This document shows, one piece after another, positions 25,432 through 35,238 of a DNA stretch of 48,276 bases. This DNA comes from Fen-1308 sp035319185 (GTDB lineage: Bacteria > Nitrospirota > Thermodesulfovibrionia > Thermodesulfovibrionales > Dissulfurispiraceae): positions 1 through 48,276 of the forward strand of contig DATHDF010000020.1 in the NCBI GenBank assembly GCA_035319185.1, read 5' to 3'. The notes under the pieces are model-generated. The model was not told where the DNA came from. It ran no database searches and saw nothing but the letters and a program-made list of their open reading frames with translations. The translations under genes and the position numbers were made by a program. Numbering within the stretch: the first letter of the stretch is position 1; each line of letters starts with the position of its first letter.

Positions 25432-26919
25432 CTAGGCCTGCTGCATCTTTTTCCTGAGGAATGTCGGTATGTCGTATTTGTCCTCCGGTGGTATGGCGGA
25501 CTCTGCAAGCCGTACGTCGCCCTTCAAGTCGTCAATTGATACCGTCTTTTTTTCTGACTCCATCGAAGTCTCTTGTATGGAAGGAATCGCCGCTTCCAAA
25601 TCCGTTGCTGCACCGACTTGCAAAACTGTTTTTCGGGACTCCCCGGCCTGCTTTGCGTCTTCTTCAGTCGCCTGATTCGCAACGGGTTCGGTCTCGGCAG
25701 TTATCGCAGTTTCAGCGGGCTTTTCTGCAACAGGTTCCGGGACTTCAACAACGGGTATTTCTTCCTTCTTATGCAGAAGAGCCGTAAATTCTTTATTAAC
25801 CGGCTGTTCTTTCAGCACCGTCGCCCCTTTCGGAATGCTCTCGCTGAACATATCTAGGTCTATGTTCTTGGAAAGGACCTTGCCCGCCAGCTTGGACTGA
25901 GCCACCGGCGCCTCCTTCTTAGGCGGCCAGGTCGGCGTTTCAGCCAGCTCCACCTTATCGCTCTTCTCCTCAAGACCTGTAGCGATAACCGTTACCCTGA
26001 TCTGATCCTGCAGTTCAGGATCGATGACAGCCCCGAGTATAATGTTTGATTCTTCGTGTGCATTGTCATGAATCAGCGAGGCAGCCTCCTGCACCTCATC
26101 AAGGGACATATTCAGTCCGCCCGTAATATTTATCAGGATCCCCCGCGCTCCTTCTATGGACGATTTTTCGAGCAGCGGATTCAGAATCGCCTTCTTCGCA
26201 GCCTCGAATGCCCCGCCCTGACCCTTGCCGACTCCGAGACCGATAACCGCCTTGCCGGATTTCTGCATGATGGCCTTTATATCTGCGAAGTCGAGATTGA
26301 TAAGGCCCGGCACAAGGATTAGATCCGAAATGCCCTGAACAGCCTGCCTCAGCACGTCATTGACGGTGGAAAAGGACTGGAGCAATGACGTACCTTTCTC
26401 GACAACAAGGCTGATCCTGTCATTGGGGATTACGATGAGCGTGTTGACATGGTTTTTAAGTTCGTGAATTCCTTCGTCTGCGTTCATCGCCCTTTTCCTT
26501 CCTTCGAAGAAAAAGGGCTTAGTGACTATTGCAACCGTAAGTATACCCATCTCCTGGGCTATATTTGCTATGACCGGGGCCGCCCCCGTACCGGTCCCTC
26601 CGCCCATGCCGGCCGTAACGAACACCATGTCGGAACCGTCTATAAAGCCCGCAAGCACGTCCCTGCTTTCCATGGCAGCCTCGCGGCCGATAACCGGGTT
26701 GGAGCCCGCGCCCAGGCCCCTCGTCAGGTCCGTGCCTATCTGGATCCTTGCCGGTGCAAGCGAAGCCTCAAGGTGTTGAATATCGGTATTAACGGCAATG
26801 AACTCGACTCCGTAAATGTGCGCAGCCACCATGCTGTTTATCGCATTGCCTCCGCCTCCACCGACACCGATCACCTTGATCTTGGCTACCGGTCTTCCGA
26901 CATCTTCTATCTCAAACAT
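25432..26919 (-). CDS. ftsZ: Cell division GTPase FtsZ
   Basis: FtsZ is the tubulin homologue that polymerises into the division ring. The 495 residues contain the GTPase domain with GVGGGGGNAIN (about 18), the tubulin signature AGMGGGTGTGAAP (about 104) and the T7 loop NLDFADIKAIM (about 208). A long linker follows (about 322-480, rich in Glu, Pro, Ala and Val), then the conserved C-terminal peptide YDIPTFLRKKMQQA, which binds FtsA and other tethers. Total length is well above the 380-400 of many bacteria, almost all of it linker. It follows ftsA by nine bases. Confidence 0.98.
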   Translation of the reverse strand: MFEIEDVGRPVAKIKVIGVGGGGGNAINSMVAAHIYGVEFIAVNTDIQHLEASLAPARIQIGTDLTRGLGAGSNPVIGREAAMESRDVLAGFIDGSDMVFVTAGMGGGTGTGAAPVIANIAQEMGILTVAIVTKPFFFEGRKRAMNADEGIHELKNHVNTLIVIPNDRISLVVEKGTSLLQSFSTVNDVLRQAVQGISDLILVPGLINLDFADIKAIMQKSGKAVIGLGVGKGQGGAFEAAKKAILNPLLEKSSIEGARGILINITGGLNMSLDEVQEAASLIHDNAHEESNIILGAVIDPELQDQIRVTVIATGLEEKSDKVELAETPTWPPKKEAPVAQSKLAGKVLSKNIDLDMFSESIPKGATVLKEQPVNKEFTALLHKKEEIPVVEVPEPVAEKPAETAITAETEPVANQATEEDAKQAGESRKTVLQVGAATDLEAAIPSIQETSMESEKKTVSIDDLKGDVRLAESAIPPEDKYDIPTFLRKKMQQA

Positions 26920-26928
26920 GACGGCCTC

Positions 26929-28197
26929 CTATCTGTTTTTTCCCATTATATTTTTGAAAAAACCTGTCATCTTGTTGAGCAATCCCGGATCGTCGGCAGC
27001 ATCAGCGGCCCCGGAATAGCCGCTCCCATATAGAACCAGGCCCACCGCTGCGGCATATTCCGGGCCTTGATATTGCTCCTTGACCCCGGTCATAAACGGC
27101 AGAGAAGGCGCCGAAGACCCTGTTCCCGAAGCGATTAGATCCGGACATCCGGTCCTTATCGGAAGCGAAAGGATGCTCTCAGCAAGGCGGTCAAATCCGG
27201 GCACAAGCACAGCCCCCCCGGTAAATACCGTGCCGGTTATTGCATCTCTCGCCTCAGGCCGTGTTAATTCCTTCTTTATCAGCTCCAGCAGTTCCTCGCA
27301 GCGCAGATGCAATATCTCATATATCAGTCGTCTCGATATCTTTCTGACCTCACCGTCAATGCCCACCACATCTATCTCCTCGTCGGCAGCACCGGCGGCG
27401 GCCGTCAATCCATATTGCTTCTTAACGCGTTCGGCCTCGGCAAAAGGCACCCTCAGCCCAACGCTCAAATCATTGGTAAGATGATTTCCGCCGATTCCAA
27501 GGACCATGGCATGCTGCAGCCAGCCGTCTTTGAAGAGGGCAACGTCCGTAGTACCGGCACCCATGTCGACAATGGCTGTTCCCATATCGCGGTCTTCGGA
27601 CCTCAGCGCCGCCTCTGCAGAGGCAATAGAGTGGAGCACGACGTCCGACACCTGAAGCCCCGCCTTCTCACAGCTCATGATCAGACGTCGTAGCGGCTCA
27701 GAGGAAGCGGTAATAATATTTACGTGCGCTTCGAGACTGAATCCCGGCATGCCCAAGGGATCTTTAATACCGCGGCTGCCGTCCACAACGAAATCGGTGG
27801 GCAGCACATGCAGAATTTCCCGACCGGTTGAAACAGGAGGCGCCCCTGCCGCATCTATGACCTTATCAACATCGGTCTGAGACACATTCTTTCCGCTGAT
27901 GGCGACAGTAGCCGAGCCGGTCGAAACCTTAACATGATTGCCTGATATGCTCACAAGGGCTTCCCGAATAGATACGCCGGACTGCTGCCGGGCTGTTGCC
28001 AGCGCGTCTCGAATGGCCGCCGATGCCGAATCAGTGCTTATAACCACTCCCTTTCTCAATCCGGCAGATGGTGTGGAGGATATTGACAGGATATCTATTC
28101 CGTCATCCGTCGTCTCGGCAACGACGATGCAAATCTTGGAAGTCCCTATATCCATGCCCGTTATAAAGGGGCCGCTTTTTCTTTTCTTAGCCGACAT
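26929..28197 (-). CDS. ftsA: Cell division protein FtsA
   Basis: FtsA is the actin-like protein that tethers FtsZ filaments to the membrane. The 422 residues begin with a basic tail and TGMDIGTSKICIVVAE (phosphate-1), followed by the 1C domain with IRDALATARQQSG. Later motifs are VDMGAGTTDVALF (about 209) and FTGGAVLVPGFDRL (about 325). The C-terminal MTGFFKNIMGKNR is an amphipathic helix, the expected membrane-targeting sequence. It overlaps ftsQ by 11 bases and precedes ftsZ, the standard order. An insertion of about 60 residues between the last core motif and the C-terminal helix is Ser/Gly/Ala-rich and probably a flexible linker. Confidence 0.97.
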   Translation of the reverse strand: MSAKKRKSGPFITGMDIGTSKICIVVAETTDDGIDILSISSTPSAGLRKGVVISTDSASAAIRDALATARQQSGVSIREALVSISGNHVKVSTGSATVAISGKNVSQTDVDKVIDAAGAPPVSTGREILHVLPTDFVVDGSRGIKDPLGMPGFSLEAHVNIITASSEPLRRLIMSCEKAGLQVSDVVLHSIASAEAALRSEDRDMGTAIVDMGAGTTDVALFKDGWLQHAMVLGIGGNHLTNDLSVGLRVPFAEAERVKKQYGLTAAAGAADEEIDVVGIDGEVRKISRRLIYEILHLRCEELLELIKKELTRPEARDAITGTVFTGGAVLVPGFDRLAESILSLPIRTGCPDLIASGTGSSAPSLPFMTGVKEQYQGPEYAAAVGLVLYGSGYSGAADAADDPGLLNKMTGFFKNIMGKNR

Positions 28198-29053
28198 TTC
28201 TCTTTGTCTTACCCCCTGCGGTTTTTTTATCGCCCTTTTTGTGGACAGGGTTTTTCTGTTTCTGTTTTTGATTCTTTAAAGACTTATCCGCCGCCTTAGG
28301 CTCCTTCTTCCGCTCAGGCTCCTTGGGGCTTTTCAGCGGCTTGACCACTACGCGATCCGCAAACCTGAGGTCTATATATTCGACCTCCATATTACGCCTG
28401 GCAAGCTCATCCCTCACAAAATCCAGTTTCTCCAGTTTGCTCTGCAGATCGCCGGTCCCGATTTTTACCGGAACACCGTCAACCCTCATGGTCACATCTT
28501 CAGGCCTTGAGCCGGTAAGCTCGATGTTTCCGCCGTGCGCGGCTACTTTCCGATCGTTCAAGGCTATAGCAAGCTCGACCGCATCCCGATAAGCATCCCT
28601 GTGCGCCGAAGGGTTGATCTTCACCACCGGCAGGAAATAGACCGGCTCCGGCCTTATCTGCTCAAGCCGCGCCCCCTCGCGATCCACAAGAAATGGCTTG
28701 TCATCAGCCAGCAACACCGCCGTTGCAACCGCTTCAGTCAGATACACGGTTATATTTCCGCTCAGGTCCTTTCGCACCATGGCATCATCTATCCATGGGG
28801 AGGACTTGAGCCTGCGATATATCTCTCTGGTTGTAACAGAAAAAAGCGGCCTTTTGTATGAGAGCCCTGTAAGCGACAGCAGCTCGCCGGTAGTCAGGTG
28901 CCTGTTCCCGAAAAAATTGATCTCCCTGATGAACATGTATTTCGTGCACAGGAAAAAAACGCCAAACACACAGAAAAATGCGACCAGTCCGGCAGCTACC
29001 ATAACTGCCCTCTTCATCCCAGACCGGCTTTTCATGCTCTTCCTGGTTTCCAT
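28187..29053 (-). CDS. ftsQ: Cell division protein FtsQ
   Basis: FtsQ is a bitopic divisome protein that links early and late division proteins. The 288-residue sequence has a basic cytoplasmic N-terminus, one transmembrane helix (about 14-36), a POTRA domain (about 38-110; INFFGNRHLTTGELLSLTGL) and the FtsQ beta domain (about 115-235, ending DLRFADRVVVKPL). After that comes a strongly basic tail of about 45 residues (Lys-, Pro- and Gln-rich, e.g. NQKQKQKNPVHKKGDKK) not seen in the textbook enzymes. It sits between ddl and ftsA, overlapping ftsA. Confidence 0.94.
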   Translation of the reverse strand: METRKSMKSRSGMKRAVMVAAGLVAFFCVFGVFFLCTKYMFIREINFFGNRHLTTGELLSLTGLSYKRPLFSVTTREIYRRLKSSPWIDDAMVRKDLSGNITVYLTEAVATAVLLADDKPFLVDREGARLEQIRPEPVYFLPVVKINPSAHRDAYRDAVELAIALNDRKVAAHGGNIELTGSRPEDVTMRVDGVPVKIGTGDLQSKLEKLDFVRDELARRNMEVEYIDLRFADRVVVKPLKSPKEPERKKEPKAADKSLKNQKQKQKNPVHKKGDKKTAGGKTKRNVG

Positions 29054-29059
29054 CGTGTT

Positions 29060-30004
29060 TTATTTCCCAACGGCGGATTGAAGGATCTCTTCAACCAGGT
29101 CCGCAAACCCGTATCCCGCAAGTCCGGCTATCTTAGGCAGCAGGCTGGTCTCGGTCATCCCCGGAATCGTATTGACCTCGAGCATGTAAGCCTTCCCCCC
29201 CGCAAGTATCATGTCGATTCTCGTGGCGCCGGTGCAGCCCAGGGCCTTGTGAGCGCCGAGAGCAGTTGTCTTGAGCAATTCGTATTCCTGTTCGCTGACT
29301 TCGGGCGGAAGTATGTAGCTTGTCAGCCCTGGAGTATATTTCGCCTCATAGCTGTAAAATTCCAGGGACGGCCTGATCTCCACTCCCCCTAGTGCTTTGT
29401 TGCCGAGCACACCTATCTGGATCTCCCTGCCCTTAATGAATTGCTCTATGATTATGGCCTCACCATATTTGAAGGCATCAGCCAGGGCCGGGGCCAGCTC
29501 AGCATCATTCTTCACAATGTGCACACCTATACTCGACCCTTCTGTTGACGGTTTGACAACCCATGGCATTCCGAAATCGATCGCGGACCCGCCGACAAGA
29601 CGTCCCGCCGACACAGCATCCATCTCGCCCGGAAGTTCATCGTTATGTATGATCTTAAACGGCGGGACAGGTATGCCATGATACATAAAGACCTTCTTCG
29701 ACGCAGCTTTGTCCATTGCCACGGCGGATGCTAGCACTCTAGACCCCGTATACGGGATCCCAATCACTTCAAGGAATCCTTGAAGTGAGCCGTTTTCGCC
29801 ATGGCCGCCATGAAGGGCGATGAATGCTATCTCGACCTTTTGTGATTTAAAAGCCGCGTAGATGTCTTCAGCCGCATCGATAAGGACCGCATCATATCCA
29901 CGCTCAAGCAGCGCCTTATATATTGCGCCTCCGCTTCTGAGCGATACATCGCGCTCGGCGGACAACCCCCCGGCAAGCACACCTATCCTTTTGGTTGTGA
30001 TCAT
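29060..30004 (-). CDS. ddl: D-alanine--D-alanine ligase
   Basis: It joins two D-alanines for the peptidoglycan stem. The 314-residue ATP-grasp enzyme shows VLAGGLSAERDVSLRSG at the start (the Glu-Arg substrate loop), IALHGGHGENGSLQGFLE (about 78), PWVVKPSTEGSSIGV (about 145, ATP-grasp), and the C-terminal metal site EVNTIPGMTETSL (about 275). The serine/tyrosine specificity residues look normal, so D-Ala-D-Ala and not D-Ala-D-Lac is expected. Its start overlaps the murC stop by ATGA. In many dcw clusters murB lies between murC and ddl; here nothing does. Confidence 0.97.
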   Translation of the reverse strand: MITTKRIGVLAGGLSAERDVSLRSGGAIYKALLERGYDAVLIDAAEDIYAAFKSQKVEIAFIALHGGHGENGSLQGFLEVIGIPYTGSRVLASAVAMDKAASKKVFMYHGIPVPPFKIIHNDELPGEMDAVSAGRLVGGSAIDFGMPWVVKPSTEGSSIGVHIVKNDAELAPALADAFKYGEAIIIEQFIKGREIQIGVLGNKALGGVEIRPSLEFYSYEAKYTPGLTSYILPPEVSEQEYELLKTTALGAHKALGCTGATRIDMILAGGKAYMLEVNTIPGMTETSLLPKIAGLAGYGFADLVEEILQSAVGK

Positions 30005-31368
30005 AAAGCTTCCAGCAACTCCTCGCCTGTCTTGTAGACATCACCTGCGCCGAGGGTAATCACTACGTCTCCCTGCTTTGAGTCGGCGAGCACGGCCTCG
30101 ACCAGTTTCTTCCTATCGGATATATGCTCGGCCTTCAGCAATCCCGCCTCTCGTATCTTCCTTAGAAGCTCCGCTGAGTTCACCCCTTCGATAGGTGCTT
30201 CGCTCGCCGCGTAGATGTCCAGCAGATAGAGCCTGTCCGCGGCCCCGAAGCTCAAAGCGAAATCCCCCATAAGGTCGCGGGTGCGCGTGTACCTGTGCGG
30301 CTGGAATATGACCACAATCCGGCTGCCGCCGAAGCATTCCCGCGCCGCCTTGAGCACCGCCCTGATCTCTACCGGATGATGCCCGTAGTCGTCGTAGATC
30401 CTGATGCCGCCGGCCTGGCCCCTGAACTCGAACCTGCGCTGTATACCTGCAAAGCCGCCCAGTCCTGCCCTGATCTTTTCCTGAGGCATCTGAAGCTGCA
30501 TAGCGGTCAGTATCGCGGCAAGACTGTTGAGTACATTATGCACGCCGGGAACAGGCACCCTGAAATCGCCGAGAGGCTCGCCCTTGAAAACTGCCTCGAA
30601 GATCATGCCGGATTCACCAAACCTGATATTCCTCGCATACATGTCGGCGTCGTGCGAAAGCCCGTAGGTCAACACCCTTCGCTTGATCTGGGGTATGATC
30701 TCCCGAGTATGCTCGTTCTCCTTGCATACAATGGCCACGCCATAAAACGGCACCTTGTTGATGAAGGAAAGGAAAGCAGCCTTGAGCGTCTCTATGTCCT
30801 TGAAATAATCCATATGCTCGCGGTCTATGTTGGTAATAATCGCAATGGCAGGACTCAGTTTAAGGAACGATCCGTCGCTCTCATCGGCTTCAGCCACCAG
30901 GAATTCTCCCTGGCCAAACCTGGCGTTGCTTCCGAAGGCCTTCAGCTTGCCGCCTATGACTACCGTTGGATCAAGCCCACCCTCGCCAAGCAAGGTTGCG
31001 ATAAGGGATGTGGTCGTAGTCTTGCCATGCGCACCTGCCACGAGTATCCCGTATTTGAGCCTGCCGAGTTCAGCAAGCATCTCGGCCCTCGGGATCACAG
31101 GAATGCCCCTGTCTTTTGAGGCAGTAACTTCGGGATTGGTGGCAGACACCGCAGAAGAGGTGACAACAACATGCGCCGCCTCTATGTTACTTTCGTCATG
31201 CCCGATAAATATCTTTATCCCTAGCTTGCGCAACCGGGAAGTGGTATCAGATTCTCTGAGATCAGACCCCGTAATCTCGTAACCGAGATTGTGCAGCACC
31301 TCGGCAATCCCGCTCATACCTATTCCGCCGATGCCGACAAAATGAATGATCTTGTATTGATTAAACAT
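30001..31368 (-). CDS. murC: UDP-N-acetylmuramate--L-alanine ligase
   Basis: It adds L-alanine to UDP-MurNAc, the first Mur ligase step. The 455 residues have the N-terminal UDP-binding motif FVGIGGIGMSGIAEVL (about 10), the ATP loop VAGAHGKTTTTSLIA (about 110), and the Mur catalytic motif EADESDGSFL (about 172). The C-terminal domain holds YDDYGHHPVEI (about 338), whose HHP triplet is distinctive of MurC among Mur ligases. It follows murG by 17 bases and overlaps ddl. Length is normal. There is no fusion to murB or ddl. Confidence 0.98.
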   Translation of the reverse strand: MFNQYKIIHFVGIGGIGMSGIAEVLHNLGYEITGSDLRESDTTSRLRKLGIKIFIGHDESNIEAAHVVVTSSAVSATNPEVTASKDRGIPVIPRAEMLAELGRLKYGILVAGAHGKTTTTSLIATLLGEGGLDPTVVIGGKLKAFGSNARFGQGEFLVAEADESDGSFLKLSPAIAIITNIDREHMDYFKDIETLKAAFLSFINKVPFYGVAIVCKENEHTREIIPQIKRRVLTYGLSHDADMYARNIRFGESGMIFEAVFKGEPLGDFRVPVPGVHNVLNSLAAILTAMQLQMPQEKIRAGLGGFAGIQRRFEFRGQAGGIRIYDDYGHHPVEIRAVLKAARECFGGSRIVVIFQPHRYTRTRDLMGDFALSFGAADRLYLLDIYAASEAPIEGVNSAELLRKIREAGLLKAEHISDRKKLVEAVLADSKQGDVVITLGAGDVYKTGEELLEAL

Positions 31369-31385
31369 GCCGGACTTTTCCTGTT

Positions 31386-32483
31386 CTATGTCCTTCGAGT
31401 AAGATTCAAAGCCAGTTCAACGATCTTCTCTGCCGCATCAGGCCTTCCAAACGCCTTGGACGCCTTCTGCATAGCCTTTCTCTTTTCAGGATTGTTATAC
31501 AGACCCCTGATTGCCCTCGCCAGCACTTCGCCGCTTAGATGCCTGTCGAGAATTACTGTAGCAGCCCCCATGTCTTCGAGCTTTCTCGCGTTGGCCTCCT
31601 GGTGGTTGGAAGCCGCGTAAGGGTACGGCACCAGCACCGCGGCCTTTCCCATTACGGTCAGTTCGGACAGCGTAGTTGCGCCGGCCCTGCATATTACTAA
31701 ATCTGCTGCAGAATATGCATCCGCCATTTGATAAATGAACGGCATGACAGCTCCTGAAAAACCCAATTTCCTATAAGTATCCATGACGTCTTTGAGGTCC
31801 TTCTCTCCGGTCTGGTGAATAAATTGAATATTGTCTCTTAAATCGAGAAGATAATGCAATGCCTCTCCCGCGGCATTGTTGATTGTCCTTGCTCCCAGAC
31901 TTCCCCCGAATATAAGCACGGTGAAACGGTCCCTGACCAGAGAGAATGACCTGCTGACGTCAGATGCCTCCCTGGTGAGTATTTTGTTTCTGACGGGATT
32001 GCCCGTAAGGAAAGTCCTCTCCCTCGGGAAATGAGCAATGCTCTCCTGATATGTCACGGCAACAGCATCTGCGAACTTGCTGAGTATCCTGTTGGCAAAC
32101 CCTGGCACCGAATTCTGCTCCATTATGAGGGTGCGTATGCCCATAAAGTGGGCTGCGCAGACCATGCCGACTGATGCATAACCGCCGACGCCGATTACGA
32201 TGTCCGGTCTTACCGAAGCTATTATACGCCTTGCCTGAAAAAGCGACACCAGAAAGAGATAAGCAGCCTTTACCTTCCTGAGCGTTGCCTTGCCCACCAT
32301 TCCCTCGGCGCTGAGAAACTCGATTGGATAGCCCTCCTTGGGTATGACTCGCGCTTCTATGCCATGTTCCGTCCCGACGAAAACAATCCTTGCGGTGCTG
32401 CTCCTCCTGGCTAATTCCTCAGCTACTGCAACTCCCGGAAAGAGATGGCCGCCGGTCCCTCCTCCTGCAATTATGACCCTCAC
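31386..32483 (-). CDS. murG: UDP-GlcNAc--lipid I GlcNAc transferase MurG
   Basis: MurG makes lipid II from lipid I on the inner face of the membrane. The 365-residue GT28 enzyme has the N-terminal glycine loop AGGGTGGHLFPG (about 6-17), GVGGYASVGMV (about 98), FGGSLGARTINN (about 194) and the UDP-GlcNAc site ICRAGATTLSEL (about 265) followed by PYPYAASNHQEANA. Translation starts at GTG, overlapping the ftsW stop as GTGA. It is followed by murC. All expected catalytic features are present. Confidence 0.97.
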   Translation of the reverse strand: MRVIIAGGGTGGHLFPGVAVAEELARRSSTARIVFVGTEHGIEARVIPKEGYPIEFLSAEGMVGKATLRKVKAAYLFLVSLFQARRIIASVRPDIVIGVGGYASVGMVCAAHFMGIRTLIMEQNSVPGFANRILSKFADAVAVTYQESIAHFPRERTFLTGNPVRNKILTREASDVSRSFSLVRDRFTVLIFGGSLGARTINNAAGEALHYLLDLRDNIQFIHQTGEKDLKDVMDTYRKLGFSGAVMPFIYQMADAYSAADLVICRAGATTLSELTVMGKAAVLVPYPYAASNHQEANARKLEDMGAATVILDRHLSGEVLARAIRGLYNNPEKRKAMQKASKAFGRPDAAEKIVELALNLTRRT

Positions 32484-33763
32484 GACTTATCCCTGTTCCG
32501 CTTAAAATAATTCATCCTTCCGCTGCGCCTGGCATTGAACTGTCCATAACCCTTGCCTAGCGCGTATTGGCTGGCCTTCGTCTCTTCGTTCGCAGTCGCT
32601 TCATCAGCTGCTGCAGACTTCTGCCTGATATGCAATATCCCGTGTGCGGTTCTCGCGTCGCCCCTCAGTCTCGACACGTTGAGAAGAAGGCCGGCAGCCA
32701 CCATGCTTATTACAAGAGAAGATCCGCCATAACTTATAAATGGAAGCGGCAGCCCCTTGGTAGGCACCAGTCCGGTCACGACAGCGAAATTGAACACCGA
32801 CTGAATGCCTATCATAAGCGAAATTCCTGAGGCGAGATAATATGCAAACGGGTCTTCGATTTTCCGGGCTATCATGAACCCTCTCACGAAAAGGGCGCAA
32901 AACAGCGCCACTACGACTACCGCCCCGATAAAACCGAGCTCTTCGCCTATAAGAGAAAATATAAAATCGGTGTGGACCTCCGGCAGAAAGGAAAGCTTCT
33001 GTTTGCTTTCGCCAAGACCCACTCCCTGCAAACCGCCGCTTCCGAAGGCAATAAACGATTGGGTCAGCTGAAACCCGGATCCCTGCGGGTCCTTCCAGGG
33101 GTCCAGAAACGCCGTGACCCTCTTCAGGCGGTAAGGCTCCATGATCAGTTTAATGATTACAGGAATTGCAACCAGACCGAGAGAAAGCAGATATTGCATT
33201 CTGGTGCCGGATAAAAAGAGCATCGCCACGGTAAGAATCGCAAGGCTCATGGTTGCTCCAAAATCCGGCTGTTTCAGGAAGACAAGCTGAAAAACGCCCA
33301 TTACGCATATCGGGATTATGAACGAGACGATCTTGTCCCGGCTATACGTCGCAAGACTCATATACCACGCCAGAAAAATAACCATGGAAAGCTTAACAAG
33401 CTCGGAAGGCTGGAAACTGGACGGCCAGAGTCTGAGCCATCTGCGAGCCCCGCCGGCGCTGATACCGAGGCTGGTAAAAACGAGAAGCAGACAGACGAGT
33501 GACACAGCCAGAAGTGGTATGACCATCTTTTTCAGATATTCGATCGGGATTTTATAGGCTGCGAACATAGCAATCATTCCGATCAGGACCGTAATAAATT
33601 GCTTCTTCAAGTAGCTGAACTGGTTTACCGCAGCCCCTAAAGCCTTGCCCTTGTTCTGAAGGGCGGGCGACACAACCGATGTGGAGCTATACACCGCAGT
33701 GAGACCAATTACGATCAGCGACACAACGAGCAACAGGACCACTTTATCGAAACGCTTGTTCAT
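32480..33763 (-). CDS. ftsW: Lipid II polymerase FtsW (SEDS family)
   Basis: FtsW is the SEDS glycosyltransferase that polymerises lipid II at the septum together with FtsI. The 427-residue protein from MNKRFDKV has about ten membrane helices. SEDS landmarks are GGARRWLRLWPSSFQPSELVK (about 115), HTDFIFSLIGEELG (about 265) and SYGGSSLVISM (about 345). I chose the ATG at 33763, which overlaps the murD stop by ATGA; a longer frame to 33835 would overlap murD and adds a non-membrane stretch. The C-terminus carries an unusual cytoplasmic tail of about 65 residues, acidic then basic (ending RRSGRMNYFKRNRDKS). Confidence 0.96.
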   Translation of the reverse strand: MNKRFDKVVLLLVVSLIVIGLTAVYSSTSVVSPALQNKGKALGAAVNQFSYLKKQFITVLIGMIAMFAAYKIPIEYLKKMVIPLLAVSLVCLLLVFTSLGISAGGARRWLRLWPSSFQPSELVKLSMVIFLAWYMSLATYSRDKIVSFIIPICVMGVFQLVFLKQPDFGATMSLAILTVAMLFLSGTRMQYLLSLGLVAIPVIIKLIMEPYRLKRVTAFLDPWKDPQGSGFQLTQSFIAFGSGGLQGVGLGESKQKLSFLPEVHTDFIFSLIGEELGFIGAVVVVALFCALFVRGFMIARKIEDPFAYYLASGISLMIGIQSVFNFAVVTGLVPTKGLPLPFISYGGSSLVISMVAAGLLLNVSRLRGDARTAHGILHIRQKSAAADEATANEETKASQYALGKGYGQFNARRSGRMNYFKRNRDKS

Positions 33764-35202
33764 AGTTCCATCACCATCTGCTTGAACTGCCGTCCCCTGT
33801 CCTCGAAGTCCCTGAACATGTCGAAGCTCGCGCATGCCGGCGAAAGCAGCACAACGTCGCCGGGCAATGCCGCCTCCTTTGCCTTAGAAATAGCAACCCT
33901 GAAATCGTATCCTGCCATTTCGCACTGCGTGACGTCACATACCGCTTTTGCGATCTTCCCGGCAGCCTCACCCACGAGCACAAGGCTCTTCACCTTCTCT
34001 TTAATCAACGGCCTTAACAGCGAGAAATCGCTGTCCTTGTCGCGGCCGCCGGCTATCAGAATGACCGGCTCTGCAAACCCTTCAAGAGATTTCAGCACCG
34101 CACCGACATTTGTCCCCTTGGAATCATTTATATATTTAACACCGTTTAACTCCCGAACCATTTCAAGCCTGTGCTCCAGACCGGGGAAGGCGGCCAGTGC
34201 GTTCTCAATACCGCTGAAGCTGCACCCTGCAAGACCGGCCATCAGCGCCGCCGCCATTGCGTTTTCAATGTTATGCACGCCTTTTATAACAAATGCGTAG
34301 GGGTCAAGCGCTAATGAAGCGTCGGGCACAGCCATATCAGGGCTGATTGAAGACATCCTGCGGGCCGAGAGATTGAACCTGATTTTCCCGTTTTGCAAAT
34401 AGGCGCCCTCGACCTCTTTCTTCCGGCTGAAATAGAAGATCTGCGGCTTTTGATCATGTGCTCCGATGATCCGCTCAAGCTCCGGGGTGTAAGGATCATC
34501 TGCATTGAGGACCAGATAATCGATCGAACTCTGATTCAGGGACACCCTGCATTTTGCGCTCATGTACGGGCCCATCTCATGATAACGGTCGAGATGATCA
34601 GGTGTAATATTGAGGATTGCAGCGCCTTTAGGTCTGAAAGACTCTATCGCCTCCAGCTGGAAGCTCGACAGCTCGGAGACAACATATTTAATCGCAGCGG
34701 CACGCGGGTTGACGATCAGGTCAAGCACCTCAGCGGCTAGAGAGTTACCGATATTGCCACCGAGAATCGTGCTGATGCCGCCGCTCCTGAGCATTTCATC
34801 CAGAAGAGCCGTGGTTGTGGATTTGCCGTTTGTACCGGTAACAGCCAGGAATTCCGGCGCACTTGCCCCGATGTTGCGTCTAAGTGCCTGATATGCAAGT
34901 TCCAGCTCCCCTATTATTTTGACGCCATTAAGCCTGGCGCGCTCAAGGGGTTCGATATCAAGTGGAATGCCGGGGCTGACAACGACCAGGTCTGACGACT
35001 CCAGAAGTCCGGCAGGATGGCCGCCCAGAGCAAGAGAAACTGCCGGGTCTAAAGCTTCAATGAACGGGGCCAACTGCTCCGGCTTTTTCAAGTCGGTAAC
35101 CGTAGTGCTGGCTCCCGAATGGGCCAGGAGATTTGCAGCTCCGACACCGCTCCTGGCAAGTCCTACGACGGTTATTCTCTGTCCACTGTAAGCTGTCTCC
35201 AT
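33760..35202 (-). CDS. murD: UDP-MurNAc-L-alanine--D-glutamate ligase
   Basis: It adds D-glutamate to the growing peptide stem. The 480 residues show the N-terminal Rossmann-type site VVGLARSGVGAANLLA (about 12), the ATP loop VTGTNGKSTTTALLDE (about 118), the domain-2 motif NITPDHLDRY (about 193) and the C-terminal NDSKGTNVGAVLKSL (about 355) with LIAGGRDKDSDF, all typical of MurD. It lies between the inserted carboxypeptidase gene and ftsW and overlaps the latter. The 36 bp gap on its upstream side is AT-rich. Nothing is missing. Confidence 0.97.
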   Translation of the reverse strand: METAYSGQRITVVGLARSGVGAANLLAHSGASTTVTDLKKPEQLAPFIEALDPAVSLALGGHPAGLLESSDLVVVSPGIPLDIEPLERARLNGVKIIGELELAYQALRRNIGASAPEFLAVTGTNGKSTTTALLDEMLRSGGISTILGGNIGNSLAAEVLDLIVNPRAAAIKYVVSELSSFQLEAIESFRPKGAAILNITPDHLDRYHEMGPYMSAKCRVSLNQSSIDYLVLNADDPYTPELERIIGAHDQKPQIFYFSRKKEVEGAYLQNGKIRFNLSARRMSSISPDMAVPDASLALDPYAFVIKGVHNIENAMAAALMAGLAGCSFSGIENALAAFPGLEHRLEMVRELNGVKYINDSKGTNVGAVLKSLEGFAEPVILIAGGRDKDSDFSLLRPLIKEKVKSLVLVGEAAGKIAKAVCDVTQCEMAGYDFRVAISKAKEAALPGDVVLLSPACASFDMFRDFEDRGRQFKQMVMEL

Positions 35203-35238
35203 TACTAAAGAAAATATTTATCTCCAATACTTTTTAAT

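Noticed and set aside
30295..31119. A 274-codon rightward frame inside murC
   Set aside because: It is long but antisense to murC, with no recognisable domain; it arises because stop codons are rare opposite this codon usage.
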